Shown here: positions 25,695 through 34,139 of the stretch, piece after piece
Layout: each line of letters starts with the position of its first letter
Position numbering within the stretch: position 1 is the first letter of the stretch
NCBI RefSeq assembly: GCF_003003285.1
Contig: NZ_PVTP01000017.1
Span: 1-53,116 of the forward strand
Origin: Yoonia maritima
Lineage (GTDB): Bacteria > Pseudomonadota > Alphaproteobacteria > Rhodobacterales > Rhodobacteraceae
Direction: 5' to 3'
Length of the DNA: 53,116 nt
The notes under the pieces: model-generated
The model's database searches: none
Told to the model about the DNA's origin: nothing
The model's input: only the letters and a program-made list of their open reading frames with translations
Position numbers and translations under genes: made by a program

Positions 25695-25999
25695 CAAGGT
25701 TGCGAATGGCGCTTAGGGCAGTTTTAGTGCGTTCACCTGATGGTCATGGTATCGAGGCTTAAGGCCTTGGCTTTGTCACCCTTTAAACAAGCGATTCCAA
25801 GGGCTGGTATTCCGGGAGCTTGCTCACGCAGATCGAAAACGTCCAATCTTATCAGCATCAGGCATAGAAACCGGTACTCCAGCGCGCTCTCATAATGGAT
25901 CTCCCTCGGCCAAGAGCGCGCGGCGAAAGGGCTTGTCGGCACAGGCGAAGCCATCTTGGCTGAGAGGAGGGCGGGTTCCACAAATTCGTTCGGCTTTCG
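25695..25999. mobile_element. Transposon debris containing a tnsA fragment
   Basis: No intact gene. Bases about 25809-25915 match bases about 32468-32572 of the intact tnsA, same orientation, with several mismatches. The peptide is ...REIHYESALEYRFL... through VFDLREQAPGI, about residues 80-116 of TnsA. The flanks (25733-25808 and 25916-25999) were not recognised. This is a broken second copy of a Tn7-like tnsA. Confidence 0.8.
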
Positions 26000-26069
26000 A
26001 TGGTGTGTATCTGTAGGGCTATAGCTAAAGACTTGGGGGCTGCTCACACGACTATTTTGAGGCTTCGGT
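26000..26069 (+). pseudogene. 3' fragment of a serine resolvase gene
   Basis: GCTATAGCTAAAGACTTGGG and the following bases to GAGGCTTCGGTGA align with the 3' end of the intact resolvase gene at 46190-46243 (helix-turn-helix ...AIAKDLG...TTISRLR), with small indels. Only the last 18 or so codons are present, so it is a relic. Confidence 0.65.
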
Positions 26070-26300
26070 GATGTACCTTACTTTGACGTGTGTATCCATA
26101 TCTTCAAGCGCCATGAGCCAGTGCGCGTTCAAAGATCCTTCGCGGAACCGGCCATTGAAGGCTTCGTTGAAGGCATTATCAGTGGGCTTTCCTGGTCGTG
26201 AGAAGTCCAGCGTGACGTTGCGCTGATACGCCCACAAGCCCATGTCCCGAGAGATAAATTCGCTCCCGTTATCGAATCTGATCGTCTTGGGATACCGGCA
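26052..26300 (-). pseudogene. IS3-family transposase fragment
   Basis: The minus strand encodes RYPKTIRFDNGSEFIS followed by LDFSRPGKPTDNAFNEAFNGRF, the C-terminal part of an IS3-family OrfB integrase core: the second catalytic Asp (in RFDNGSEF) and the catalytic Glu region (DNAFNEAFNGRF). The N-terminal part, including the first Asp, is missing and the last residues are altered. It is a truncated insertion sequence remnant. Confidence 0.85.
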
Positions 26301-26374
26301 AGCACCTCTTAGCCTGCAACTAGTCTAAGCGCGTTGCGTGATTATAAATTTTCGCCAAATTTGGCTCGTGCGAC

Positions 26375-26986
26375 TTATCCATTCAATACGCGTCGACCAT
26401 ATTCGCGCAAATTGCCGTTTGGATCGACATATCGATACAGCGTTACAGTTCCAATTCCGAGTTCTTGGCAAAGTTGTTTGACAGTGATTTCTCGACTGGC
26501 ACACAATCTTTTGTGCTCGTATGACCTGTTTCTTTGACAGCTTGAATCGCGGACCTCCAACGATCCCACGCGCACGCGATTGAGTTAAGCCTTTCAATAT
26601 CTTATCGCTGTGACATTCTCTTTGGAAATCAGAAAGAAGCGCTCAAGATTCAAGGGCTTTGCGACCAGATTTCGACGAGAAATCAAGGTCGGATCCAAGG
26701 CCAGATAAGACGTTCAGACCGGTCTCGCGACGCAGAAAACACCACCGAGCTCAACGATATCAAGCGTGTGATCTCCTAAACGATCCAACGTCAAAACGAT
26801 CAATGTGCTTTGGGCGCGCAGGGCTTTGAGGTAGTTGCGCAGACCAATTTGGTTATCGCGTTTCTTTTGACGAGTGTCGGAAAATATTCGGTCTGGGACC
26901 ACGCCATAAGCCATCAGTTTCTCGCGTTGAAGGACAAGGCAGGACATATCTTCATGCGGGCACTTGGATATGTATCCGAATAACAA
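26375..26986 (-). pseudogene. Degenerate Tn3-type serine resolvase
   Basis: Pieces of one resolvase are spread over frames. The N-terminal part (26714-26986) reads LFGYISK...RIFSDTRQK...LIVLTLDRLGDHTLDIV. The C-terminal HTH part reads GGPRFKLSKKQVIRAQ in one frame and ITVKQLCQELGIGTVTLYRY in another (26375-26597). The catalytic serine position of GYxRVS looks replaced (GYISKCP). At least one frameshift is needed, and 26600-26713 is not recognisable. Clearly inactive. Confidence 0.78.
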
Positions 26987-27320
26987 GGGTCAAACCTCAC
27001 AGCCGATGAACACAAAACACGTCAAACGTGTCTGATATAAAGGCTATACGCGATTTTAAAATTTCGAAAGAGGGGACTGTTGCGCATTTACTGAGTTGAC
27101 ACGCAACTTGCATAGTTACGCTCCAATGACAAAAAAGGGTGATCAGGAACCCATAATAGTTCCTTTTTCAGCCTTTAAAATACAATGAAATCAACGGACC
27201 TAAATCTGAATTGCGCAGCCAAGTTTCCTTTTCGGCAGCATAAATATTCCTTTTAACGCCAAAGAAAAAGCCAGCGGAACGCTGGCTCTATCTCGAAGTG
27301 GTGATAGGTGACGTGCTATC
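26987..27320. other. Non-coding stretch downstream of the tns operon
   Basis: A 334-nt AT-rich gap with no gene. It should include the tniQ-proximal end of the Tn7-like element. TTCCTTTT-type octamers recur at about 27160, 27226 and 27247 and could be TnsB-binding repeats; a related TTTCCTTTAGG occurs beyond tnsA at about 32909. A terminator is annotated separately. Confidence 0.4.
27261..27287 (-). terminator. Rho-independent terminator of the tns operon
   Basis: On the minus strand the perfect 8-bp stem AGCCAGCG/CGCTGGCT with a 3-nt loop is followed by TTTTCTTT. It lies 34 nt after the tniQ stop. Confidence 0.85.
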
Positions 27321-29129
27321 TCATTTTAGCACGTCAGATCGTCGGAAAATTCGTTGTGTCTTTCGGCCGAGAGGCAGGGGCAAATATCGTGCATTGATGA
27401 GTTCTTTAGTCATGTACTGGATGCTTTCTTCCCTTAGCAAACAGAGTTTTTTCAACGAAATATACTTTCTGTCAAACTCAGAAACGGATTTCTTTGATAC
27501 GATCTGCCAGCGTTGGCGCGTTTCTTGAGGTGAACGTGAAACAGTGTCGATGAAACCTAAACTGATCAGTGCGCGAACAGTTTTGGTGTCAATCTCAAGG
27601 GTTTCTGCAGCGTCACTGAGGCTGCAAAATGTCCCATTCTGTTGCGCCATTGCTTTTTGCACCACAGGAAATGACACCCTAAATTCGTGGAATTTGGCCG
27701 TTTTTGGATTGTCGGCGTGAAGAGTTAATCGTTCTGACAGTATGAGCTTTAGTAGCTCACCTAGCCCCCACTGAGACCTAACAGCCACCTTTGAGAAGGG
27801 CTCGGTGCCAGCATCAATCGAACCGTCACTTTTGATGCACTGCTTTCTTAGCTGAGCAAGAAACGCAGAGACTTTGCGACTGTCATAATAGGGTGCCTTA
27901 GTGTCAAGTTTCAGCTCAACCTGAAATATACCGGCTTTGACTAGAATGAGTAATGTTCCGCGCTCAATGCCCAGAAAGCTTGCGGTGCTCTTTGCATCTC
28001 GTAACTTCTCGATATCGCGCACAATCTGTTCTATCGTCTCCAAACTGGGATAGTCAGGCAAGACTGGGCGGCTCCCGTCAGGGGGCTTTGGTGCAAAGCC
28101 TGTTTCGATCAAGCGCTGTTCAAATTTCCAACGGCTAATCCCAAACTTTTTCTGGGCAGTTCTAGGAGTAAAGACGTGTTGTCTTGGGCAGACCTCACCT
28201 AACACTACACCACCTTCAGGCACCGGAAAATTCGACCAGATGAACGGGCGAACAAGATTACGGATGTCGTCAAACGCAGGATCCTTATTGCGATCACGTA
28301 GCCACTTGAAGAAGATCCCATAGCGTTCTCGGTACTGTTTAACATCTACTGGGGACTGTAACTGTATCATTTTCAGTGTATCGGTTAATGCTTTGGGGCC
28401 GTGCTGCAGGACATCAAATCCCTTGCAGCCTGCTTTGAGCCACTGCTCTACCGTTATTTTTGACCGTGGAATTTCGGGCCCAAAAGCGACTAAAAATCCG
28501 AAGTTTTCGCATAACTGCGTTGCGACGTGGAGTGGAAGGCTATCGAGCCAGCTATTGGCCGGACCGTTTTCAAGCCGTGCCAACAGCCAACGCTCGAAAT
28601 TTTGATCGTCCCGCCGTACCGGAGCGGCAGTTTTTGAAATGCTCTGATCAAGAATTCGAGAATAGTCGAAATTATCGGACCGATTTTTAGGCTCCGGTAA
28701 ATCTACCAACATGCATAGGTGGCGATGGCAGGTGCGGATACTATAAAGTTGCCAGATGCCCAGGTGAACAGGGCCGGTCTCTCCGTGTCTTTCACGGCTT
28801 TCGGAGATGCAGCGAGGGCATGCGCGCACACGGGTGCGATCAAAGGAGGTAAATTTAAGCTTCTCCTCTCCAAGCTGAAAATACCCATCATCTCCGAATT
28901 TTGGGGTCCAGAATGAAACTGCCTTTGGATCGCAACCGGCAACACTTGAAAGTCGATTGATTTCGTTGTCGTTCCCATTCGCCAGAGCCTTGTGGTCAAG
29001 ACCAAGGTCAGAGCAAAAGGTGAGCATACGCGGAACTCCATTGCGGCGTGCAAGCCGAGATGCCAACGACATAGCGCTCTCACCAATGGTCAACTCTACG
29101 GTCAGAGGCAGTTGAGAAATTTCAGTCAC
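27321..29129 (-). CDS. tniQ: TniQ/TnsD-family target-selection protein of a Tn7-like transposon
   Basis: About 602 residues from a GTG at 29129, chosen because GGGAG lies 7 nt upstream and the frame then overlaps the tnsC stop by 8 nt. A longer in-frame start at 29267 would run through tnsC. The N-terminal region has the TniQ look (ESAMSLASRLARRNG) and a zinc-binding cluster CPRC at residues 104-107 with CHRH at 134-137. The long C-terminal part contains further helix-turn-helix-like segments, closer to TnsD in length than to short TniQ. It should choose the insertion site and recruit TnsC. No guide-RNA effector is seen nearby, so the target is probably a fixed DNA site. Confidence 0.85.
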   Translation of the reverse strand: MTEISQLPLTVELTIGESAMSLASRLARRNGVPRMLTFCSDLGLDHKALANGNDNEINRLSSVAGCDPKAVSFWTPKFGDDGYFQLGEEKLKFTSFDRTRVRACPRCISESRERHGETGPVHLGIWQLYSIRTCHRHLCMLVDLPEPKNRSDNFDYSRILDQSISKTAAPVRRDDQNFERWLLARLENGPANSWLDSLPLHVATQLCENFGFLVAFGPEIPRSKITVEQWLKAGCKGFDVLQHGPKALTDTLKMIQLQSPVDVKQYRERYGIFFKWLRDRNKDPAFDDIRNLVRPFIWSNFPVPEGGVVLGEVCPRQHVFTPRTAQKKFGISRWKFEQRLIETGFAPKPPDGSRPVLPDYPSLETIEQIVRDIEKLRDAKSTASFLGIERGTLLILVKAGIFQVELKLDTKAPYYDSRKVSAFLAQLRKQCIKSDGSIDAGTEPFSKVAVRSQWGLGELLKLILSERLTLHADNPKTAKFHEFRVSFPVVQKAMAQQNGTFCSLSDAAETLEIDTKTVRALISLGFIDTVSRSPQETRQRWQIVSKKSVSEFDRKYISLKKLCLLREESIQYMTKELINARYLPLPLGRKTQRIFRRSDVLK

Positions 29130-30075
29130 GGTCAGTCTCCCGGGTAAAGACGCGCCTGGCATCGATTGCGTAGTAGTCATCGACAATGAATGGGTTAAAC
29201 GCATCTGCGCATGCGGTGCGATCCGTGTACGTTTGTGCGAAATGATGTTGACTGAGAATTTCGTCACCGCGGACGTAAGCTAGCTCGATTGCTTCGATTA
29301 TGATCTCGATGACTAAACCAAATTGAAACGCTGCGGCATGTATCAGGCGTTCAGACAACGGGATGCCGACGGTATCACTTGCCAATCTTATTTGGCCCCG
29401 TTTGGCGTAACCGGCAAGCAACCCCTGCACATCTTCTGCATTCGCGCCTGCAGAAATAGGATCGAAGCGGATTGTGTTCATACGCCGTGCTAGTTGCGGG
29501 TCGTGGTTTAATATCTCTTCAAGTTCAGTGGTTCCTGATAAAATGATGCCAACTGGCCAATCCTCATCTGTCATCAGTGTTTTCAACATGGAGGCAACCG
29601 AGGTCATTTCATTGCGGGTCCCGCGTGAACTGAGATCCTGTGCTTCGTCCAGATGTAAGAAAAGGACTTTGCGTTCGCGGAGTTGAAAACGGACCAAATC
29701 CCAAATGTACCATGCCTGTCTTTCGGCAGAGAGTTTGTAGCCAAGCGCCCTCAAAACCATTTGCCCTACAGATTTTAGTGTCGCTGGGGATGGCACTCGC
29801 AAGCTTATGATGGCCCCATGGGGCAGGTCATGTTCCGCAAACCGCTTCCAAATACCAGAAATGAGGTGTGTCATTGCACGACTCTTACCGGTGCCAGATG
29901 CGCCCGACAGGGCGATACCGCGCGCCTCGGTGATCCGGTCGGCGGACAAGTCTGCCAACCTCTTTTCCATCAGCAGCGATAGCCGCTCTTGCAGTGGTTC
30001 GAACCGTTCATGCCAGACGAAATGGTCCTTCAGGGCCGCGATGCGGTCAGCGGTATTGCCGAGGTCACTCTCCAT
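29122..30075 (-). CDS. tnsC: TnsC-like AAA+ ATPase (transposition regulator)
   Basis: A 317-residue AAA+ protein of the TniB/TnsC type: Walker A GASGTGKS at residues 58-65 and Walker B VLFLHLDEAQDLSS. ILSGTTELEEIL is a typical sensor region. It links target-site proteins to the transposase. GGAGG lies 7 nt before the ATG at 30075 (30078 is also possible). It overlaps the tnsB stop by 11 nt and the tniQ start by 8 nt, so all are one operon. Confidence 0.92.
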   Translation of the reverse strand: MESDLGNTADRIAALKDHFVWHERFEPLQERLSLLMEKRLADLSADRITEARGIALSGASGTGKSRAMTHLISGIWKRFAEHDLPHGAIISLRVPSPATLKSVGQMVLRALGYKLSAERQAWYIWDLVRFQLRERKVLFLHLDEAQDLSSRGTRNEMTSVASMLKTLMTDEDWPVGIILSGTTELEEILNHDPQLARRMNTIRFDPISAGANAEDVQGLLAGYAKRGQIRLASDTVGIPLSERLIHAAAFQFGLVIEIIIEAIELAYVRGDEILSQHHFAQTYTDRTACADAFNPFIVDDYYAIDARRVFTRETDRD

Positions 30076-32188
30076 CATCAAACCTCCATGATGACCTGCG
30101 TGATGGCTTCTGATGGTCAGTAGCGGGCAGGGGGTCTTCTGGCTGGTTTTCAGACATCGAAATTTCTAAGCCATCGGCGAGCGGATCTCTGCTAATTGCG
30201 CCCGATGATAGCTTTTCCTCTGCCGAACGAAGGGAGTAGTGGAGGGCCTTTTCATTCCGTCTGATCTCATCGTCGGTCACATGGAACGGGGTTAGTTCCG
30301 ACCTGATCATTGCGGCACGATTTGTGTCAGAGATCCGAGAAATAGCCCGTTGTATAATTGGAAAGTTGAGTTCGGCTTGATTTTGGAATTTCAAACGCAA
30401 TGACCGTGAGGCTTCTTTAAGGACTTCATAGGATACACCATCCAACCCGGACACATTCGCTGTTGCTGCGTGCCAAACACCTCCCACTTTGACCAAGATC
30501 CAGCCGAGATCACGGGTGTCGACACAGATTTCGACTTTCCGTTCGGGCGAGTGCAAAAATGCTTCGCGCAATGCATCACAGCTATAACCTGTGCGGGCAA
30601 AAAGAACGCCATCGCCGCGCAACTGCCTTTCAAACCGCCGTCCAAAGGCTTTTCGCATTACATGCCCGTCCGGCGTGAATGGCGTGCCTTCCACTGCCAC
30701 TAGCCGGTCCCAACAATCGCCCGGCGTTTCACCACCCAGAGATCCGTGGGGCTGGTTGTGATAAATATCGACAACAAACGTGATAAGAACCTGAATTAAG
30801 TCATCGTCACTGAGGCATGCCAATTGTTCAGAGGGATAATCGCCGCGCTCAACTGGATTAAAAAATGTACGCCCCGACAAAAGCGGCAGCAATTGATGAC
30901 CCAATGTGCGAAAAAATGTCTCAATGTGACCTCGTAGCCATGGAAGGCCACCCGGTGGAAATTGAAGGACGATTCCAAGCGATTTCGCTGCGGTCTGGAA
31001 TGCTTCGGACGCGAATGCCGAACCCTGATCCACCGCCAGCAAACCAATCTGCCCCGATTGATGCCACGTACTTTCGCAATCGCAAGCCTGCGCTATCGCA
31101 GTTTTGTCAGTATAGACATCTCGCAACGTGCGAATTGCCTCATCCGCCGAAGGGTTTTCAGATATGCGCAGGGCTAGAATGGACTTGGTGGCACAATCGA
31201 TAGCGACACAAATCCACCGGCGACCTTGCTCCAAGGCGACACGGCGTTCTGGAGCAAGGTGTTCAAGTATACCGGTGGCTGCCAGTAATGACTTGATATC
31301 CAGTTTGCACTCATCCATTTCAACACGTTCCATGGGTGCAATCACATCAACACCGGTCTCAAACAATGTGAATTTCTTGTTTGCTGCCGCGATGCCGTAT
31401 CGCTTCGCATGGATGTAGTATGGATCGGCTTGCGCAAGTCGCGCGCGAACCGCGCGGACGGATGGAACATGAAGGGGATGTTCATCGGTCTTTCGACGGC
31501 GCTCGTTTTCCTTTTTAATTGCTGCGATCGTCGCGTCGATCGCAGCAATTTTTGTTGGGCGTTGTGTATCAGCATAGGTCTCTATGACGCGAGATATCCA
31601 TGCCTCTGTCTCATGGCACCAACGCAGCCCGTGGTTGCCAGAGCGGTGCCGTTTGGGGATGAGCGAGAGTGGGTCGTACCCACTATCTTGATAAGTTCGA
31701 ACCCAATTGAAGACAGATTTTGAGCATGGAAATTTTAACTTGCGCAAGTCCGTGCCTGCACGTTTGCCTTTGTTGCGGAATTCTTCGCCATCACGTCTTA
31801 AGGCCTCGGCTTCGAGTTGGGGTTTCATCTCATTAAAGCTGGCCTCGGTCCGATTGATGAGCCTTCGAACTTCAAAGTCGATGTAGGCGTCGCAGATCGC
31901 TTGACGCCAAAGAACTTGCGGTTTCCTTTTGTCATCAAGGACCGACAAAGCATCGAATGCTACGCTGGATTGAAGCTTACGATCCGACCAGTCAAAATAC
32001 CCTGGCCGGAAAGTTGCCTCAGGCGTCTGCACCAGACTGAACAGCTCTTCATGTGAGAAGACCTCTGTTATTCCAGGCTCATCGGCGCGTTCCAAGATAA
32101 CGCAATCCGAGGTCACCTCAATCGGTCGGTACTGGACGCCACTGAAGCAGAACATATCGGATTTCCCAAAGCGAAAATGATAGGTCAT
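30065..32188 (-). CDS. tnsB: TnsB-like DDE transposase
   Basis: A 707-residue Mu/Tn7-type transposase. The retroviral-integrase core has catalytic Asp292 (VEMDECKLD), Asp387 (LLAVDQGSAF) and Glu423 (PWLRGHIETFF). N-terminal helix-turn-helix regions for end binding are at about 150-260 (FNWVRTYQDSGYDPLSLIPK), and a Mu-type C-terminal domain follows. It joins the transposon 3' ends to target DNA. The start ATG overlaps the tnsA stop by 4 nt. All catalytic residues are intact. Confidence 0.94.
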   Translation of the reverse strand: MTYHFRFGKSDMFCFSGVQYRPIEVTSDCVILERADEPGITEVFSHEELFSLVQTPEATFRPGYFDWSDRKLQSSVAFDALSVLDDKRKPQVLWRQAICDAYIDFEVRRLINRTEASFNEMKPQLEAEALRRDGEEFRNKGKRAGTDLRKLKFPCSKSVFNWVRTYQDSGYDPLSLIPKRHRSGNHGLRWCHETEAWISRVIETYADTQRPTKIAAIDATIAAIKKENERRRKTDEHPLHVPSVRAVRARLAQADPYYIHAKRYGIAAANKKFTLFETGVDVIAPMERVEMDECKLDIKSLLAATGILEHLAPERRVALEQGRRWICVAIDCATKSILALRISENPSADEAIRTLRDVYTDKTAIAQACDCESTWHQSGQIGLLAVDQGSAFASEAFQTAAKSLGIVLQFPPGGLPWLRGHIETFFRTLGHQLLPLLSGRTFFNPVERGDYPSEQLACLSDDDLIQVLITFVVDIYHNQPHGSLGGETPGDCWDRLVAVEGTPFTPDGHVMRKAFGRRFERQLRGDGVLFARTGYSCDALREAFLHSPERKVEICVDTRDLGWILVKVGGVWHAATANVSGLDGVSYEVLKEASRSLRLKFQNQAELNFPIIQRAISRISDTNRAAMIRSELTPFHVTDDEIRRNEKALHYSLRSAEEKLSSGAISRDPLADGLEISMSENQPEDPLPATDHQKPSRRSSWRFDDGE

Positions 32189-32808
32189 GCTGCAGCCTCC
32201 GTCAGGCTAGGGCGGTTCCGCATCAATTGCCGTGCGGCAGCGGTCGCAGCCTTTCGGTCCAACTGTTGTTCCGTGACAAGAACAACTTTGTCAGCGAAAT
32301 GCTTGGGGGTCGCATTGCGGATGATTTCAAGCTCAGCAACAAATCCCAGCTTTATCACACGATCCAATGGTTTGATGGCGAAAGCGACACGTTCGCCGTT
32401 TGTGAATGTCACCAAGAAATCGAAGAAGTGAGTTTTGGGTGCGTTATCTTGCCCTCGATAACGGATCCCCGGTGCTTGCTCACGCAGATCGAAAACATCC
32501 GGTCTTATCAGCATCAGGCATAGAAACCGGTACTCCAGCGCGCTCTCATAATGTATCTCTCTAGGCCATTCATACGCTGGCAGCATTGCAACCATCAGGC
32601 CGCGCAAGCTGGCCGTTGATCGGGTTAGTACTTTTCGGGCCGCACGGCTGGCATGCGGTTCGCGATAGATAAATTTGTTTTGATTCTTTTTCATGACTTG
32701 TGACGCCGTTTGTTGGGCGAGCCGATAGCTCTGATGAACAGCCGTGTTTGACTGATCGCCCAAAGGCGTTTCTCCTGTGATTGAGTAAAGGGCACTAACC
32801 GTCAGCAT
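32185..32808 (-). CDS. tnsA: TnsA-like endonuclease of a heteromeric transposase
   Basis: A 207-residue protein of the TnsA family, which cuts the 5' ends of the element so that it moves by cut and paste. The restriction-fold acidic/lysine set is visible: Glu88 or Glu92 in HYESALEYRF, Asp130 in HFFDFLVTF and Lys146 in AFAIKPLD. LREQAPGIRYR is a family segment. Starts at 32808 or 32694 (Met39) are possible. A diverged partial copy of this gene lies at 25809-25915. Confidence 0.88.
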   Translation of the reverse strand: MLTVSALYSITGETPLGDQSNTAVHQSYRLAQQTASQVMKKNQNKFIYREPHASRAARKVLTRSTASLRGLMVAMLPAYEWPREIHYESALEYRFLCLMLIRPDVFDLREQAPGIRYRGQDNAPKTHFFDFLVTFTNGERVAFAIKPLDRVIKLGFVAELEIIRNATPKHFADKVVLVTEQQLDRKAATAAARQLMRNRPSLTEAAA

Positions 32809-32933
32809 TGCCGACGCTTAGCCTTGACTTTTTGACGATTTTCAGGAAAACAGGACGCATCGTACCAAACGAATTTAGCGGCCTTGGGAGTACCACCTCC
32901 TAGGGTCGTTTTCCTTTAGGGACTAAGTTTTTG
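32809..32933. other. Non-coding segment upstream of tnsA (candidate transposon end)
   Basis: This short stretch precedes tnsA, where Tn7-like elements normally have one end. GACGATTTTC (about 32834) and GTCGTTTTCC (about 32905) are similar segments that could be TnsB sites. GGAGTACCACCTCC is a near inverted repeat. No exact boundary or target duplication was found. Confidence 0.3.
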
Positions 32934-33161
32934 TCATTGTTGCGCCTCCTCGAAATGCTTGGATGGCCACAAAGTTGCCTTTGGCTCCTGAAGATGACGT
33001 GAAATTGTGTTCTCGACGTCTTCATGGGACCGGTGACCTTGACTAACCATAGTCACCAAACTTGCTGTACACCCCACCTCTGCTGCGATGTCAGTGAACC
33101 TAACGTTTTTTGCGCGTAAACGACGTTTGATTGCATCGTGCTGTTCTATGTCAACGGCCAT
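32934..33161 (-). CDS. Ner/Nlp-like phage-type DNA-binding regulator
   Basis: A 75-residue helix-turn-helix protein. IKRRLRAKNVRFTDIAAEVGCTASLV and the C-terminal LWPSKHF resemble Mu Ner/Nlp regulators, which end with a WPSRY-type motif. Start at 33161 (MAVDIEQ) preferred over 33176. It likely represses a transposon or prophage promoter, possibly that of tnsA downstream. Confidence 0.75.
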   Translation of the reverse strand: MAVDIEQHDAIKRRLRAKNVRFTDIAAEVGCTASLVTMVSQGHRSHEDVENTISRHLQEPKATLWPSKHFEEAQQ

Positions 33162-33176
33162 TGGGTCCCCCCACAT

Positions 33177-33364
33177 CTCGTAGTAATTGCGAGATTTCGT
33201 AGTGAAGAGTTAACAGGCGCGAATCAACGAATCAATAAAATGATAATGTTATCAAGCGCTAATATGCGCTGATGGCGCGCAGTAGCGACGTTAAGCATCA
33301 CGATGCGCCGATTGTATCGGTTGGCATCAGTTCGGCACTTTTAGCTCAAACAGGCTAGCGAGGG
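33177..33364. promoter_or_regulatory. Palindrome-rich regulatory region
   Basis: Between the Ner-like and the xis-like genes. TGATAATGTTATCA (33241-33254) has perfect 6-bp arms, followed directly by AGCGC/GCGCT (33255-33270). TCGTAGT is repeated at about 33179 and 33198. These are plausible operators for the adjacent small DNA-binding proteins. Confidence 0.45.
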
Positions 33365-33553
33365 TCACTTGACGGGGTGTGTTCGGCGCGCAACCAAGTC
33401 AAGCCATGAACTGTATTTGATTTTCCGGTTTTTGGGAGAATGTTCAATGTACTCGAGTTCTCCCTCCTTCATGTATCTCCGGATGAGCGCAACTGTAACT
33501 CCCGCGCGCTCCGCCAACTCTTTGGGGCTCAAGTATTCACCATCGTCGATCAT
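33365..33553 (-). CDS. Excisionase/MerR-like helix-turn-helix protein
   Basis: A 62-residue protein with a winged-helix start: YLSPKELAERAGVTVALIRRYMKEGELEYIEH, typical of excisionase-family or MerR-like small DNA-binding proteins. It is divergent from an XRE repressor gene across an operator region, the arrangement of phage or integrative element control. Its recombinase partner is not evident nearby. Confidence 0.72.
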   Translation of the reverse strand: MIDDGEYLSPKELAERAGVTVALIRRYMKEGELEYIEHSPKNRKIKYSSWLDLVARRTHPVK

Positions 33554-33605
33554 TCTCTTTTATCCTCACAAACGCGCCCAGCTTTGACATGATCTGTCCA
33601 ATCGG

Positions 33606-33659
33606 TGCACATTGCGCAACATGCACATTACAAGAATCAATGTGCACAAATATGCACAT
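33606..33659. promoter_or_regulatory. Four TGCACAT half-sites (XRE repressor operator array)
   Basis: TGCACATT at 33606-33613 and 33622-33629 are direct repeats; ATGTGCA at 33640-33646 is inverted and pairs with TGCACAT at 33653-33659. The array lies in the divergent interval between the excisionase-like and XRE genes, so it is probably their shared operator. Confidence 0.65.
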
Positions 33660-34119
33660 AGTGAAGGTTAAAGCTACCTTGCAAACGAAGCAAAACATCA
33701 CGAACCCAATTGTCGACAGTTCTGCTGAAGCAATTGGTGCGCGCCTTTCCATCGTCAGGCACGAATATGAAAAAACCCAAGCAGAGCTTGCTCAAGAATT
33801 GGGCATCTCGCTGAGGGCATATCATCATTACGAAAAGGGTCAGAGAAGCTTCAGCGTCGAGCTACTCGCCAAGATCGCAACCTTTTTTGAACTCGACCTG
33901 AATTGGCTGGTTCTTGGTATCGTGGATGAGCCTTCAGTTGACGATTTAAAACACATTGAAAGCTTCACTGAAGCGGTCGATCGATATCTGAAAGTCAAAA
34001 AAATTGAACTTTCTAATGCGCAGCGCAGAGCCGTCCTCGCGAGATGGTTTCAAGGACGCCAACACCGCAGGGTAGAACACCGCGATAGCGCTAGAATTTG
34101 GGTCGAAATGGTAAGATGA
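33652..34119 (+). CDS. XRE-family transcriptional repressor
   Basis: About 155 residues from the ATG at 33652. An earlier in-frame ATG at 33589 exists, but it would place the operator array inside the coding sequence. Neither has a clear ribosome-binding site. The HTH is GARLSIVRHEYEKTQAELAQELGISLRAYHHYEKGQRSFSVELL in character: Q, ELG, Y/YEKG as in XRE proteins. The C-terminal part is helical and may mediate dimerisation. It is probably the repressor controlling the divergent excisionase-like gene. Confidence 0.82.
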   Translation: MHIVKVKATLQTKQNITNPIVDSSAEAIGARLSIVRHEYEKTQAELAQELGISLRAYHHYEKGQRSFSVELLAKIATFFELDLNWLVLGIVDEPSVDDLKHIESFTEAVDRYLKVKKIELSNAQRRAVLARWFQGRQHRRVEHRDSARIWVEMVR

Positions 34120-34139
34120 CATCGGGAGCCGAAAGATAA

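Noticed and set aside
25733..26047. A 104-residue open frame on the minus strand
   Set aside because: It runs through the tnsA fragment and the antisense of a resolvase relic; no coherent protein is encoded.
29130..29267. The longer TniQ start at 29267
   Set aside because: It would place 46 codons inside tnsC, with no ribosome-binding site, whereas GTG at 29129 has GGGAG at good spacing.
27078..33621. TGTTGCGCA at 27078 and its reverse complement TGCGCAACA at 33613 as possible ends of the Tn7-like element
   Set aside because: The flanking five bases do not match as a target duplication, and a 9-bp inverted match between regions of this size is expected by chance. The core TGCGCA is itself palindromic.
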